64,000 nucleotides of DNA from Bombardia bombarda (Eukaryota; Ascomycota; Sordariomycetes; Sordariales; Lasiosphaeriaceae), in the NCBI GenBank assembly GCA_030512295.1, contig JAULSR010000002.1, positions 7,254,001 to 7,318,000 of the forward strand, read 5' to 3'. Positions within the stretch are counted from its first letter, which is position 1, and every line of letters starts with the position of its first letter. The position numbers and the translations under genes are program-made. Shown here one piece after another: positions 1-10,200 of the stretch. The notes below the pieces were generated by a model, which saw only the letters and a program-made list of their open reading frames with translations, was not told where the DNA came from and made no database searches.

Positions 1-15
1 GGTGAAATAACGTAC

Positions 16-66
16 CTTCTGATTGGCTGTGCTGACAATAAGCTTCAGCGGAGAAGCAGACGACAT
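16..66 (-). CDS. possible first exon of a gene leaving the left edge
   Basis: On the minus strand an ATG at 66 opens 17 codons (reading MSSASPLKLIVSTANQK) that end exactly at a consensus GTACGT donor whose G is at 15. The rest of the gene would lie beyond position 1. An ATG followed by a codon-complete exon and a strong donor is suggestive, but the peptide is too short to assign a family. The start of a nucleotide-binding (NmrA/SDR-like) protein is conceivable, purely as inference. It would be divergently transcribed from the P450 gene, sharing about 310 bases of upstream DNA. Confidence 0.35.
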
Positions 67-378
67 GATCGCTGGCTCCATCAACGAATGCCCTTACAAC
101 ACAATCTGGAACCTGCCGTACTACCTTATGACTCGGCATGACGACTCCTCGCCATATTTCAAGCGCCTTGGGATGGCCAATAATGCTCCCGACAATGGCT
201 GGCTGGTGTATAATGATATATTCCACCCAAGTCAGCAAGGCCCTCGTCAGGACCTCGGGGGCGGGGCGAATTTCTGGGGAATGAAACCAGCCGCCAAAAT
301 CGAAGCTTCTTTTTACCCACCATCACCATCATTCCTGTGTAGCTACACATCCTGTTTAGCACTTTTGTAACCACCACT
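67..378. promoter_or_regulatory. intergenic region upstream of the P450 gene
   Basis: These 312 bases separate the putative left-edge exon (-) and the P450 start (+). A 115-codon open frame crosses it from a non-ATG start, but it has no family features and is probably chance. No clear TATA box or regulator site could be recognised. Confidence 0.3.
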
Positions 379-1335
379 ATGGCCTACCTCCTCCTACCTG
401 CTGCCGTCGCCGTCACGCTGCTGCTCGTCTATCGATACATCTTCACATTTTTCAGGAATGCCATCAAGGCTCGCGCAATTCAACTGCCGTCCGTCTGGGT
501 ACCGGTAGACCAGTGCAACCCGATATGGATGATATTCTCAATTATCAACCAAAACCGCCTTCAGCACCTTCTCCCAACCACGATCTGGTCTCGCATCGCC
601 ATCACGATCTTTGGCTGGGAGTTCCACGAGAAAACGCGGCCGTTCGAACAACATGCTGCCAACTTCAACAGACGAAGCTTATCCTTTGTGCTCGTCACAA
701 TGGCCGGCTTAGAGCTTCGAACAGCCGACCCCGAGGCCGCCCATGACATCCTCAACCGCGTCCGTGACTTTCACGTCCCTGAGGCACTCGAGAAGCATTT
801 GCCCAGATATGGACCCAACGTCTTGACGGCTAACGGGGACCGCTGGGCACGCCACCGCAGACTAGTGGTCAGCGTGATCAACGAACATATCTCGAAGACC
901 GTTTTCGACGAGAGCATCAACCAAACCCGCGGTCTCGTCAACCAGCTTGTCTCCAACAGCCCCGATGGCTCGGCCGAGACGACGGCCTTGTTTGAAATGT
1001 TCAGACGCATCACCCTCAACGTCCTCACCGGCGCCAGCATGGGCAAGAAAATCGCCTGGAACGACACAACCGACCAGACACCAGAGCCGGGCTACAAATT
1101 GACCTACGTCGGCGCCCTTTCCACCATCCTGATCCATCTCGTGGGCGCCGTCGCACTCCCAACCAGCATCCTGCTAAACTGGCCATCGTGGGCCCCCTGG
1201 TACCCCACAATGTCAACCGTCGGGCATGCCAAAGTCGAAGTCCACCAGCGCGGCAAAGCCATCCTCGACAATGAGCGAACCCGCAGGGCGAAGACCATCC
1301 CACACAACGACACACTCGTCGACAACAACACCACC

Positions 1336-1417
<82 letters not shown>

Positions 1418-2267
1418 GCAACAACAGCAACAACAACAACAACAACAACAACATAATGGCTAAACTCCTCGACGCCTCCGAAAAAGCTACCGCTACCGGT
1501 AGCGACTCCCTCACCGAAGCCGAAATGATCAGCAATCTCTTCATCTTCTTCGCCGCCGGCTCCGCCACCACCACCACCGCCCTCGCCTACGCCATGGTCC
1601 TCTTAGCCCGCCACCCCCAATGGCAGGACTGGGTCCTCGAGGAAATCGACGCCCTCATCCCCTTTCCCGACTCCTCCTCCCCCTTAGACTACACAGCGAC
1701 CTACCCGCGCGCCACCCGCATCATGGCCGTCATGCTCGAGTCCATCCGCCTCTACGGACCCGTGCCGCATATCCACCGCGAGACCGTCGCCCCAGTAGTC
1801 CTCCACACCGCCGATGGGCCCGTCAACCTGCCCGCTGGCATGCGCGTCTACATCAACTCGGTTGCGCTGCATCTGCTGCCCGAGGTGTGGCGGGATGTCA
1901 ATCGCGCGTCGGATCCGGGGTGGTACAAGCCTGAGGTGGGGGCGTGGCTGATGAGAGGGTTTTTCGCCCCTCGCGGTGGATTAATCCAGGGTCGGGGACG
2001 ACGGGCCTGTGGCATCCGCCGAGGGGGGCGTATGTGTCGTGGGCGGCGGGCCCGAGGGTCTGTCCGGGCCAGAAGATGTCGCAGGTGGAGTTTACGGGGG
2101 TTGTGTTGACGTTGTTGAGGAGGCATAGGATTGAGGCGGTGCCGCTGAGTGAGATGGAGGGGAGGAGGGAGGTTGAGGAGAGGCTTGATCGGAGGCTGGG
2201 TGATAGTGATTGGAATGGGGTTTTGGAGATGAATGGGGTGTTTGACGCGAAGGGGGGAGGGGGTTGA
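379..2267 (+). pseudogene. cytochrome P450 with a 1-base frameshift and a poly-Asn tract
   Basis: Membrane-anchored haem monooxygenase, probably a tailoring enzyme of the adjacent polyketide locus. The ATG at 379 opens a hydrophobic N-terminal anchor (residues about 2-24). A C-helix WARHRR follows near residue 156. The I-helix AAGSATTTT lacks the usual acidic residue before the conserved Thr, and the K-helix ESIR follows. The reading frame is lost in the G5 run at 1938-1942. The haem-binding loop (AAGPRVCPG, with its Cys ligand) is only reached by moving back one base, as if one G were missing; that frame then runs to TGA at 2267. The downstream frame has a stop at 1932-1934, so the shift point is confined to about 1935-1944. 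An (AAC)n microsatellite at 1335-1453 encodes about 40 Asn just before the I-helix region. No good intron explains the shift. It is either a pseudogene or carries a sequencing error. Confidence 0.85.
1335..1453 (+). repeat. (AAC)n trinucleotide microsatellite inside the P450 coding region
   Basis: Nearly 40 consecutive AAC units, interrupted by two AGC units near the 3' end, encode Asn with two Ser in the P450 frame. Because the unit is 3 bases, length changes keep the frame. Confidence 0.95.
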
Positions 2268-2790
2268 GGATGAGGATTGAGAAGAGGAGGTAGGTAGATT
2301 GGGGTTAAAGGAAGGGGTTGGAGGGGTTCATCGTGTTTTGGCTACCCAGGGATAGATTCATTCACTCGTTAAGCTGCTATAAATATAATTTCGGCTAAAA
2401 GCTTTGTAACAATCGAGGTAAGTCTTGTTTTATCAGTAATAAAGACTAAGAAGAAAATTATTAATGTCATCATATTTACCTTGCAGGTCCTTAACTTCTA
2501 CCTTCACCAATCTTTAAGCTTACTGGAGACAATATCATATTATATTACCTAGTACCAAGCATAACATCCAGCTTTTTAGGATGATGTTGTACGCTGTCCT
2601 TTTCTTGGACGCTCGATTCAGCTTCTATCAACAAATGAAATCTAATATGAACAATCGAGCAACCGACACAAACTCCCCGCCAACCCCGTCTACAATCTCG
2701 CCGTCCCCCGTCCCCCATCCGACTACATATAAACAACACATCACCCAGCCAACACCCCTTCCATCACCGCTTCCCACATATCTCCCTCAA
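2268..2790. other. convergent 3' intergenic region
   Basis: Lies between the P450 and RTA1-like 3' ends. It is AT-rich around 2380-2560, with TA-rich stretches compatible with polyadenylation regions. No gene is seen. Confidence 0.4.
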
Positions 2791-3947
2791 TCAGTCCTCC
2801 TCCCCCAACAACACCCATCTCCACAAACCCCCCTCCTCCCCCCTCTTCCCCCTCCCAAACCTCACCAACCCAAACGTCAGCGCCGTCCCCACCTTAGCCA
2901 CAAGCGGCACCCGATCCTCCTCCCCCGCCCACCCACCAACGACCTCGTCCCCGCCATCCACACTCACACTCACCCCCTTACTCTCGGGCAAAAACCTCCC
3001 CGGAAAGAAAACATTCCACAGCAGCGAGTTGGCACACATCAGCCCCGCCTCAAACACATAAAAATACCACTCATACCGCAAAATCGGCGTCAGCCTTTCC
3101 AGCGACGCGAAATCCCGCAGATCCACCGCCGTGCTCCCGCTCACGTGCTCCACCAGCCGGTAGATACACCTCACCAGTATCAGCACCATGCTGCCATACA
3201 ACGTAAACAACGGTGTTTTGATGCGTCTGCCGTGGGGCCCAGCCAATATGTCATTGTGCTTGGCACTGGCGCAGCGGACGTGAAAGACACCTGCTATACA
3301 AAAGAAAAAGGTAATGACGACAAGCTGGATGGACAGCGCGGCGAGGGACAGGTCGCCGCCGAGGGCCTGGTTCGTGCCGCTGGGGTTCGCGCCGAGGGAG
3401 ACGCCGAGGGCGTTGATGGCCTCGACGGCGGCGAGGAGGATGCCGAAGATGGAGAGGACGCGCTGGGGGGTAAGGGGAGAGGTGCGGGGCGTAGAGGAGG
3501 ATGCGGCCGAGGACGTGGTAGTTTGATAGTTCGAGGATTGGCCTAGACAAAATGGGGGTTAGGTTTCTTTCGTTAGATGGATGGGGAAGTGTGGGGAAAA
3601 CTCACGGGCATATCCCGATGAGGACGACGCTGGGGATGAAGATGGCCAGGTTAGTCGGGCTGTAGATGTAGTTGTGCGAGGCGACCTCGCGCAGGATGAA
3701 GCCGGCGGTGAAGAGGACGGCGCAGACGGGGTGCAGCCACATCATCTTCCAGCTCTTGTAGTAGGAGCATTGCAGGATGTGGAAGACGGCCGAGATGCCG
3801 AAGAGGACGGCCATGACGATGGGGCGGCTTGGTTGGGGGCGTAGACGAAGAGGCTGCCCGGGACTGTGGAAAATATCGTTGTGTCAATGAATTGTTTCTG
3901 TATAGGGTGGGGGGATGGGGAGGGTTACCGGGCTTTCCGTCTGCCAT
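2791..3947 (-). pseudogene. RTA1-like multispanning membrane protein, two apparent frameshifts
   Basis: RTA1 family (fungal seven-helix membrane proteins such as RTA1/RTM1/RSB1, linked to lipid translocation and toxicant resistance). Exon 1 is 3947-3929, exon 2 is 3863-3606 and exon 3 is 3542-2791, with introns of 65 and 63 bases bearing GTAACC and GTGAGT donors. Family hallmarks are visible: an ISAVFHILQ helix start, HNYIYSPTN, SNYHVLGRILLYAPHLSP, then FRxYRLVEH-like CIYRLVEHVSG and EWYFYVFEAGLM. Continuity fails twice. In exon 2, the -strand C-run over 3821-3824 is one base short between YAPNQAAP and VMAVLFGI. In exon 3, the C-run over 3474-3477 is one short between APHLSP and TPQRVLSIFG. 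In both cases adding one base to the run restores the family pattern. It is adjacent to a P450 and a regulator, so a self-resistance or transport role is possible but inferred. Confidence 0.8.
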
Positions 3948-4827
3948 GTTGGTTTAAGGTCTAAGTGTAGAGTCGAGAGTCATGAGCTTAGGATGGAAGT
4001 GGAGGGATGGCGATGGTTGATGCTGGCGGTGGTTTTGGCGGTGGGTTGAAGATGGTGATGGTTAAATGGCAATATTTATTAGGGAGATGCATTTTGATCT
4101 CTCGGTCGAGTTTCGAGTGAATCTTTTTACACTTTATGTTGATGGAACTTGAAGAGTCAAGGATTTGGAAATTGTAACATTGATGGTAGCATCCGAGAGA
4201 GATGAAATAGGCTATGATAATTGATACCCTATTTAGTCAATCCAAGCCTCCTTACCAGCTTCCCACCTTCATGCTCACTGCAACTTGATACTAGGTATAG
4301 CTCAGCTGTTGTCGATGCACTTAACGCGTCGTCATCCCCCAAGCTCGTATCTCAATGACAGGGGGGGTGTGACACTGTTGCACTAGGCTCGAATAGGATA
4401 AAAGAGTTGCCAAGACTTTGCGGCCCTGTCGCGTTTCTTGGCTCCCGCTGGGCCACGCAGTGCCGAGACCAGGGAACGGAGATTTTCGATTGGGCTGAAG
4501 GAGTTGGACCCACATTTGACATGTCGAGCCACTGAAATGGGGTGAGTGTTGGGGACGAGCGCGCCTTCCTTTTGCAAGGCCGTTGGCTGAGTGAGACATC
4601 TTGACGCGAAACCATGGCGGGCATCTTTACCTTTTCCTTTTCCTTTTCCTTCTATAGGGCGCAGGGGTCGCAAGAGCATCTCTTCCGACCACCACCCCCG
4701 CAAAGTTTTACACCTCCATCCCGAGTTCCCGCCATGTCCCTCCCGGTTGCGTTACCTCAATTTACCCCGACCTACCTACCTACCTACCTGAATTAATCAG
4801 CAGCGCGACGTAAGAGGACATCAGACC
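3948..4827. promoter_or_regulatory. divergent promoter region, RTA1-like and Zn2Cys6 genes
   Basis: These 880 bases lie between two divergently read genes. A pyrimidine-rich repeat (CCTTTT units, 4630-4655) and a short (CTAC)n run (4772-4791) lie just upstream of the regulator start, as is common in fungal promoters. No coding sequence is supported. Confidence 0.4.
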
Positions 4828-6745
4828 ATGGAGGAAAATCGAAAACGCCATTGCTGGGAGTGTCTGCGACGTCGTCTGGTCTGTGATTCGACCCGCCCCG
4901 CATGCAAACGATGCCTCACAGCCGGGACCGTATGTTCTGGCTACAGCGGTGTCAAGCCCGCTCGCCTAAAGTGGCTCGCCCCGGGGCGAGTGACATCGCG
5001 GAGCCGCAAGTCGAAAAAAGGGTCGACGCCAACGGCTGAGTCCGAAAGTACTCACGTATTCAAGCTGAAGAAGACTGTCATTGACCATCCTCAATATGAC
5101 AATCCGTTCAAGGTCGTCGCCACAACCAAGTCAGATACTACGGTAGACATCACGGTAGACACTATGACAGAAAGCCTCAGCTTCGTCACTCTTCCTCATT
5201 TTGGCACGACGCCGGGAATCCATGTCCTGATCCAGGCTTCGGAATACTGCAAGTGGCCTCGGGCGTTGTCGCTACTGGCAACAAACACTCAGTATAAGCA
5301 ACATAAGCTGACTCCAGCTGGGCCCGACTACAGATAACACATGCATATATCAAGACCTGCAGCCCATAAACGAGCTTGGCCCAAATCCTTACATCTATCT
5401 CCTCTCCCCCGCCCATGTCCAGATCGGCCTTAGTGTGCCCGACCATCTGCGGCTGGGCATGGTGTGCATGACCCTCAGTCACCGCATCAATCGCACCAGA
5501 GATAATGACCCGCTGCGTAACGTCTTGACCCAGAACTTTTATCGGTACAGGGGTATCGTTATCCGCTCTCTCAACGAAGATATCAACGTGGAGCACAAGC
5601 GTACAAGCAATCTCGTTATTGCCGGCGTCATCACTCTACTGCTTGCTGACGTACGTTCATCTCCTTCACTAAAACCCACTTCTTTATCTATTGCATGCTG
5701 AATAGCTATGGCTTGGCGCCCTTATCATAGGTCCAGCAAGGCGCGTCACCAAACTGGCGCTTCCACCTCGAGGGTGTCCAGAAGTTGATTGCACTTCGAG
5801 GCGGTCTTCGCACACTGGCTGCGTCAAAGGAATCAGAAACCCTGCTACTGACCTTTTACTTGTACGTTTTCATCTCACATGCTACATCCCTCTACACACC
5901 TACCTGTCTACGACGAACAACATCGAGAACATAGAACAAGATGTTAACGAGTCGTACACAACCACAGCCTCGCAGCCCTAGGCAGCACCACATCTCCCGC
6001 CTCGGACCTCCTCATGACCGCCTCCCATCTTGCCGAGCTCGACTTCATGCTCGACCGCTTCGGCAACGACATCTCCCGCTCCCGACTCTGTCCCCCAGCC
6101 ATGTTCGCCGAGATCGTCAAGATCAACCACCTCCGTATGCGAGCCGCCACCGCCACAAAAGTCCAGCAACAACAACAACAACCCACACTTGATCCCGACT
6201 TGGACGAGTCCAACGACCATCTCTCTCAGGAGGCCTACGCAATCCTCATCCGCATCCACGCCTTCTCCCCCGCCCAATGGGCCGCCTCCAAACCCTCCGC
6301 CAATCACGACTGGGCGCTGATCGGAAAGATATACCAAGCCGCGCTGGTGCTGTACTGCATCTCCTCCCTACAAAGCCTCGCCGTCCTACCGCCGCTCGAC
6401 CGCCTGCTGCTTGACCGCCGCCGCGCCAACGCCCGGCTGCTGCGGACGCGTCTGGCCGAGGCGCTGGCGTCGCCGAGGATCAAGAGGTTCGTGCTCTGGC
6501 CGCTCGTTGTGCTCGGTGTTGAGGCGGTGGATGGGGATGAGGGTATGCGCGGGTTTGTGGAGGAGCAGCTGGGTGAGCTGAGCCGACATATTGGGACGTA
6601 TGTGCCACTGATGGGGAAGGCTGTGCTGAAGAGCTTTTGGGCGGCTGATGGGGGGGATAAGACGTGGGATGTGTGCTTTGATAGGCCGTATGCGTTTTCG
6701 ACGCAGCTTGCTGTGGAGATGAGTGGGATACTGCCGGTGTCTTGA
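4828..6745 (+). CDS. Zn(II)2Cys6 transcription factor with Fungal_trans_2 domain
   Basis: Fungal nuclear regulator, likely pathway-specific for the flanking metabolite genes (inference from position). The exons are 4828-5248, 5334-5650, 5731-5861 and 5968-6745. The N-terminus carries the binuclear zinc cluster: Cys residues in CWECLRRRLVCDSTRPACKR continuing to CLTAGTVC, which fits CX2CX6CX6CX2CX6C. A basic segment follows. Exons 2-4 encode a Fungal_trans_2-type domain (patterns LGPNPYIYLLSP, HLEGVQKLIALRGG and a C-terminal LGELSRHIGTYVPLMGKAVL). Intron 1 (85 bases) has a GCAAGT donor (GC-AG class) with a CTGAC branch site. Splicing it joins ASEY to YNTCIYQDL in frame and bypasses a stop at 5335-5337. 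A short Gln run occurs near the middle of exon 4. The gene is intact, unlike its neighbours. Confidence 0.88.
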
Positions 6746-7232
6746 CGTGGTTTTGGGTCTTGTTAGGGCTGAAATGATGTTTGATGAGATCCAAGTCCAA
6801 AGGAGCTTCTGGGTACATTGTGTAGTATACTATCGAAGGATCTTGGGAGGACCAACTGACTGACGTCGATGTGATTGGTATAAACGCGAAGAGACGTCAA
6901 ATGAACTCCATTTGTAGCCTCAAGTAATACGTGGTTAACATCCACCGTCAGGTCTTGGTGGTGTTGTTTAGCACACGAAGGAAGGCTGACTCGACCTTGC
7001 TAATAATGACAAACTAACCGAATCACATCGTGTAGATGGGAGAACGAAAGTTTTTGGGTTGGTATGATGACTGGAGGATCTAAGTTGAGATTCTTTATAT
7101 TGACTACCTATCCTTAACGACCTCTCACATCTACACCCAAGAAATTTAACAAACTCGACCATGTCCTCTATCAAAGGGAGAAGCCAACTACCCATACCCA
7201 GCAAGCAAGCCACAAACCCAACACACTCACCC
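6746..7232. other. convergent 3' intergenic region, regulator and PKS
   Basis: These 487 bases hold the 3' flanks of two converging genes. It is AT-rich with no recognisable gene. Confidence 0.4.
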
Positions 7233-10200
7233 CTACGCCGCCGCCGTCCTCTGCGCCAAAACATCCCCCGCCAACCCCCTCAAGCTCCCCGCCGCCGTAA
7301 TCGCACTCAGCGCCAACTCCACCCCCGTCTCCCTCCTAATCCAATTCCTCAACTCCACACTCACTAACGAGTCTAAATTAAACGCCACCAGCGGCACTTC
7401 CGGATCGACCTCCTCCCGCTCAATCATCGTCATCGTCGACACCTTGGTCACCAGCGCCTGCGTCAGCCCCTCCAGCGGGTCCTCCGCCGTCGCCCACGAC
7501 CCCGCAGCCGCATACAACTCATTCGCCCCCCTCCAGCACCACCACCACCAGCTCCGGTAGCAGCATTCCGCTTGCTAAGCTTCTCCTCGCCGAGCCGCTC
7601 GCGCGTGTGCACCGGGTGGAAGTACTTCCACGGCGCATTCTGGACCGCCTGACCGTCGAGGTAGATCTTGAACGCGGCGGTCTTGCCGCCGTGGTGGAAG
7701 GGCGAGGAGGGGCCCATGATGGCGCCCTTGATGATGGTGCGGATGTCGCCCATGGTGAGGGTGGCGCCGAGGGACTGCTTGAGGATGTCGGCGAGGTTGT
7801 TGTCGGCGACGTAGCCGACGTCGAGGACGACGGGTAGGGCGACGGAGACGGTGTGCTGGGATTTGGCGTTGCGGTATTGGGAGAAGGCGTCGTAGAAGGA
7901 CTGTGAGAGAAAGCGGTTAGCTGTCTGGGGGGAATTTTGGAGGGGAAGAGGAAGTTGAATCGTGACAAAAGAGGAAGGAGCGTACCGCCGTGCCAGCGTA
8001 GATGGCCTGACCGCCATTGCCAATGTCGCCCAGGAACGAGGAAAGAGCGATGAAGAAGTCGAGGTCCTTGGGAAGGAGCTCGTCGAGGTTCCAGGCACCC
8101 TGGACGCGCGGGCGCATGATAATATTCCAGTCCTCGTACATTGCGTTCTCGAACAGTTTGTCCTAAATGCCCCGCGGCATCTGTCAGTATCTAAATTCCA
8201 TAAAAACTCCCATTAATGGATGACACTTACACTCAGTAACAAAGCACTGTGAATGCATCCCTTCACGGGCGGCAAGTCCCTAATCGACTTCATCACACCA
8301 GCGAGCGACTCCTTGGATCCGACATCACAAACAATTGCCCGTATCGTGACGTCGGTGCCCGCATACTTCTTCAGCAACTTTTGCACATCAGGGCCCGCCG
8401 AACCGCTGCGACCAAGGACCACGACGTTCTTTGCTCCATGGTTGATCATCCAGTATGCAAGATCGAGACCAATACCGCGCGTGCCACCAGTGATCAAATA
8501 CGTCGCGTTGGTCTTCAGCTTGACGTTAGTCTCACGCAGCGCGCTCTCGGCAAGAACAACCTCCTCCTTGCCAAGAGTCACCACAATCTTGCCCATGTTG
8601 TCGCCACCCTTCAGCTTCTTCAGAGCCGTCGCAAACTGCGAGATAGGCAGCACCGTGACGGGCTTGATGGGCCCAATGACCTTGCGCTGCAGCAGACCGA
8701 CCACCTCCTGGAAGACCTCCTTGACCTGCTTGGGGCGATGCTCGTACAGAGCACGCAAATCCACGCCGCTGAACGTGACATTGTTGTCAAGCGGCCGCAG
8801 GCCCATGTTGCTGTTAAACAGGGCGTCCTTCTTGCCCACCTCAACAAATCTTCCAAACTTGGCCACCAGCGCAACCGTCTCGACCAGCATCTCACCGCCG
8901 AGCGAGTTGACAACCACGTCCACGCCCTTGTTGTCTGTCGCGGAGAGGATCTTATCGCGGAACCCGGGCACGCGACTGGAGAAGATTTGCTCCTTAGGGA
9001 TACCAAACTCCTTGTGCAAGTACTCGCGCTTCTCATCTGTCCCAGCCGTGGCATAGATCTTGGCGCCTATGGACTGTGCAAGCACGAGACAAGCCTGGCC
9101 TACTACGCCAGCCGCGGCATGGATGAGGACCGTCTCGTTCTTTCTTAGACGTGCCGTTTGATTGAGGGCCATTACAGCAAGCGAATAGGCTAGTGGAAAG
9201 CTCGCTGCATCTGTGATGCTGATGTTGGTCGGCACTTTGGCGACATGCCAGGACGGCATCTTCTTGTACGTCGAGAAGGCGGATCCATCCAGTGAGAGGA
9301 AGAACACTTTGTCTCCCGGCTTCAAATCTGCAACCCTTCTGCCAGTCTTAACGATCTTGCCTGCACCATCGAGGCCTGGAGCTGCCCATGGCATGGCTCC
9401 CAGGACGAGATTTAGATCGCGATGAGATACGCCGGCCGCCTCAACCTCGACGATTACCTCATCATCAGCTAGCGGCTTCTGAAGGTCATCATTGCGTTGA
9501 TAGTAAAGGGACTCTGGGCTTCCCGCAGTATCGATCGTCATCTCGAGTGCACGATCACCCTCCCAGATATTCTGCATTTTGCGGAAAGAGATTCCAGACT
9601 CAACTGCAAACGTCTCCTTCACGTCCTTGAGCTGGTACAGGCGCGGGAGATGGATAGAGCCATTGCGCCATGTGAAATCCTAGTCCTGTGTCTTTGTTGC
9701 CTCTATGTCGCGAAGAATGGTGGTAAGCTTGACGATGCTAGACAGAGCTTCTGACGAGTTGACTGGCACCTCATCAAACAAGAACAGATTCTTCACGTCG
9801 TTCTCAATGCGAAGTGTGCGCATCAGACCCTTGATAATCTTTGTATCGGGAGACCCGCCCTGGGGGATGATCCACATCACGCCTTTGTTGTGGTTCAAGA
9901 CCTTCTTCAGACCCTGGAACTTCTCTGCCGTCACATTCTTCGTCAGGCTATGACGCGCAGAGTCAATGACGATGTAGTACGGATTCTCAGACGGATCAAC
10001 CTCTGTGAAGGGCTTGATGTTTACTGCGCAGCCCAGGCTCGAGGAAACTGCGTCGGCCACGCTTTTAGCGAATCTGACATCTGCGTCATCTATGAACGGA
10101 CCGACAATGGTGACGGGCTTGGTCTCGTCGGGCTTGCCGATGCGAGTGGAGCAGATGATACCAGCGTTTTGTTTCTCGGGAAGAGTGCCAGGGGCGTCAG

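Noticed and set aside
23..370. 115-codon frame before the P450
   Set aside because: Non-ATG start, no family features, and it overlaps the better-supported minus-strand exon.
1880..1945. An intron instead of a frameshift at the P450 3' part
   Set aside because: Candidate GT-AG pairs are too short or lack a branch site, and would remove family-like sequence; a one-base change in the G run is simpler.
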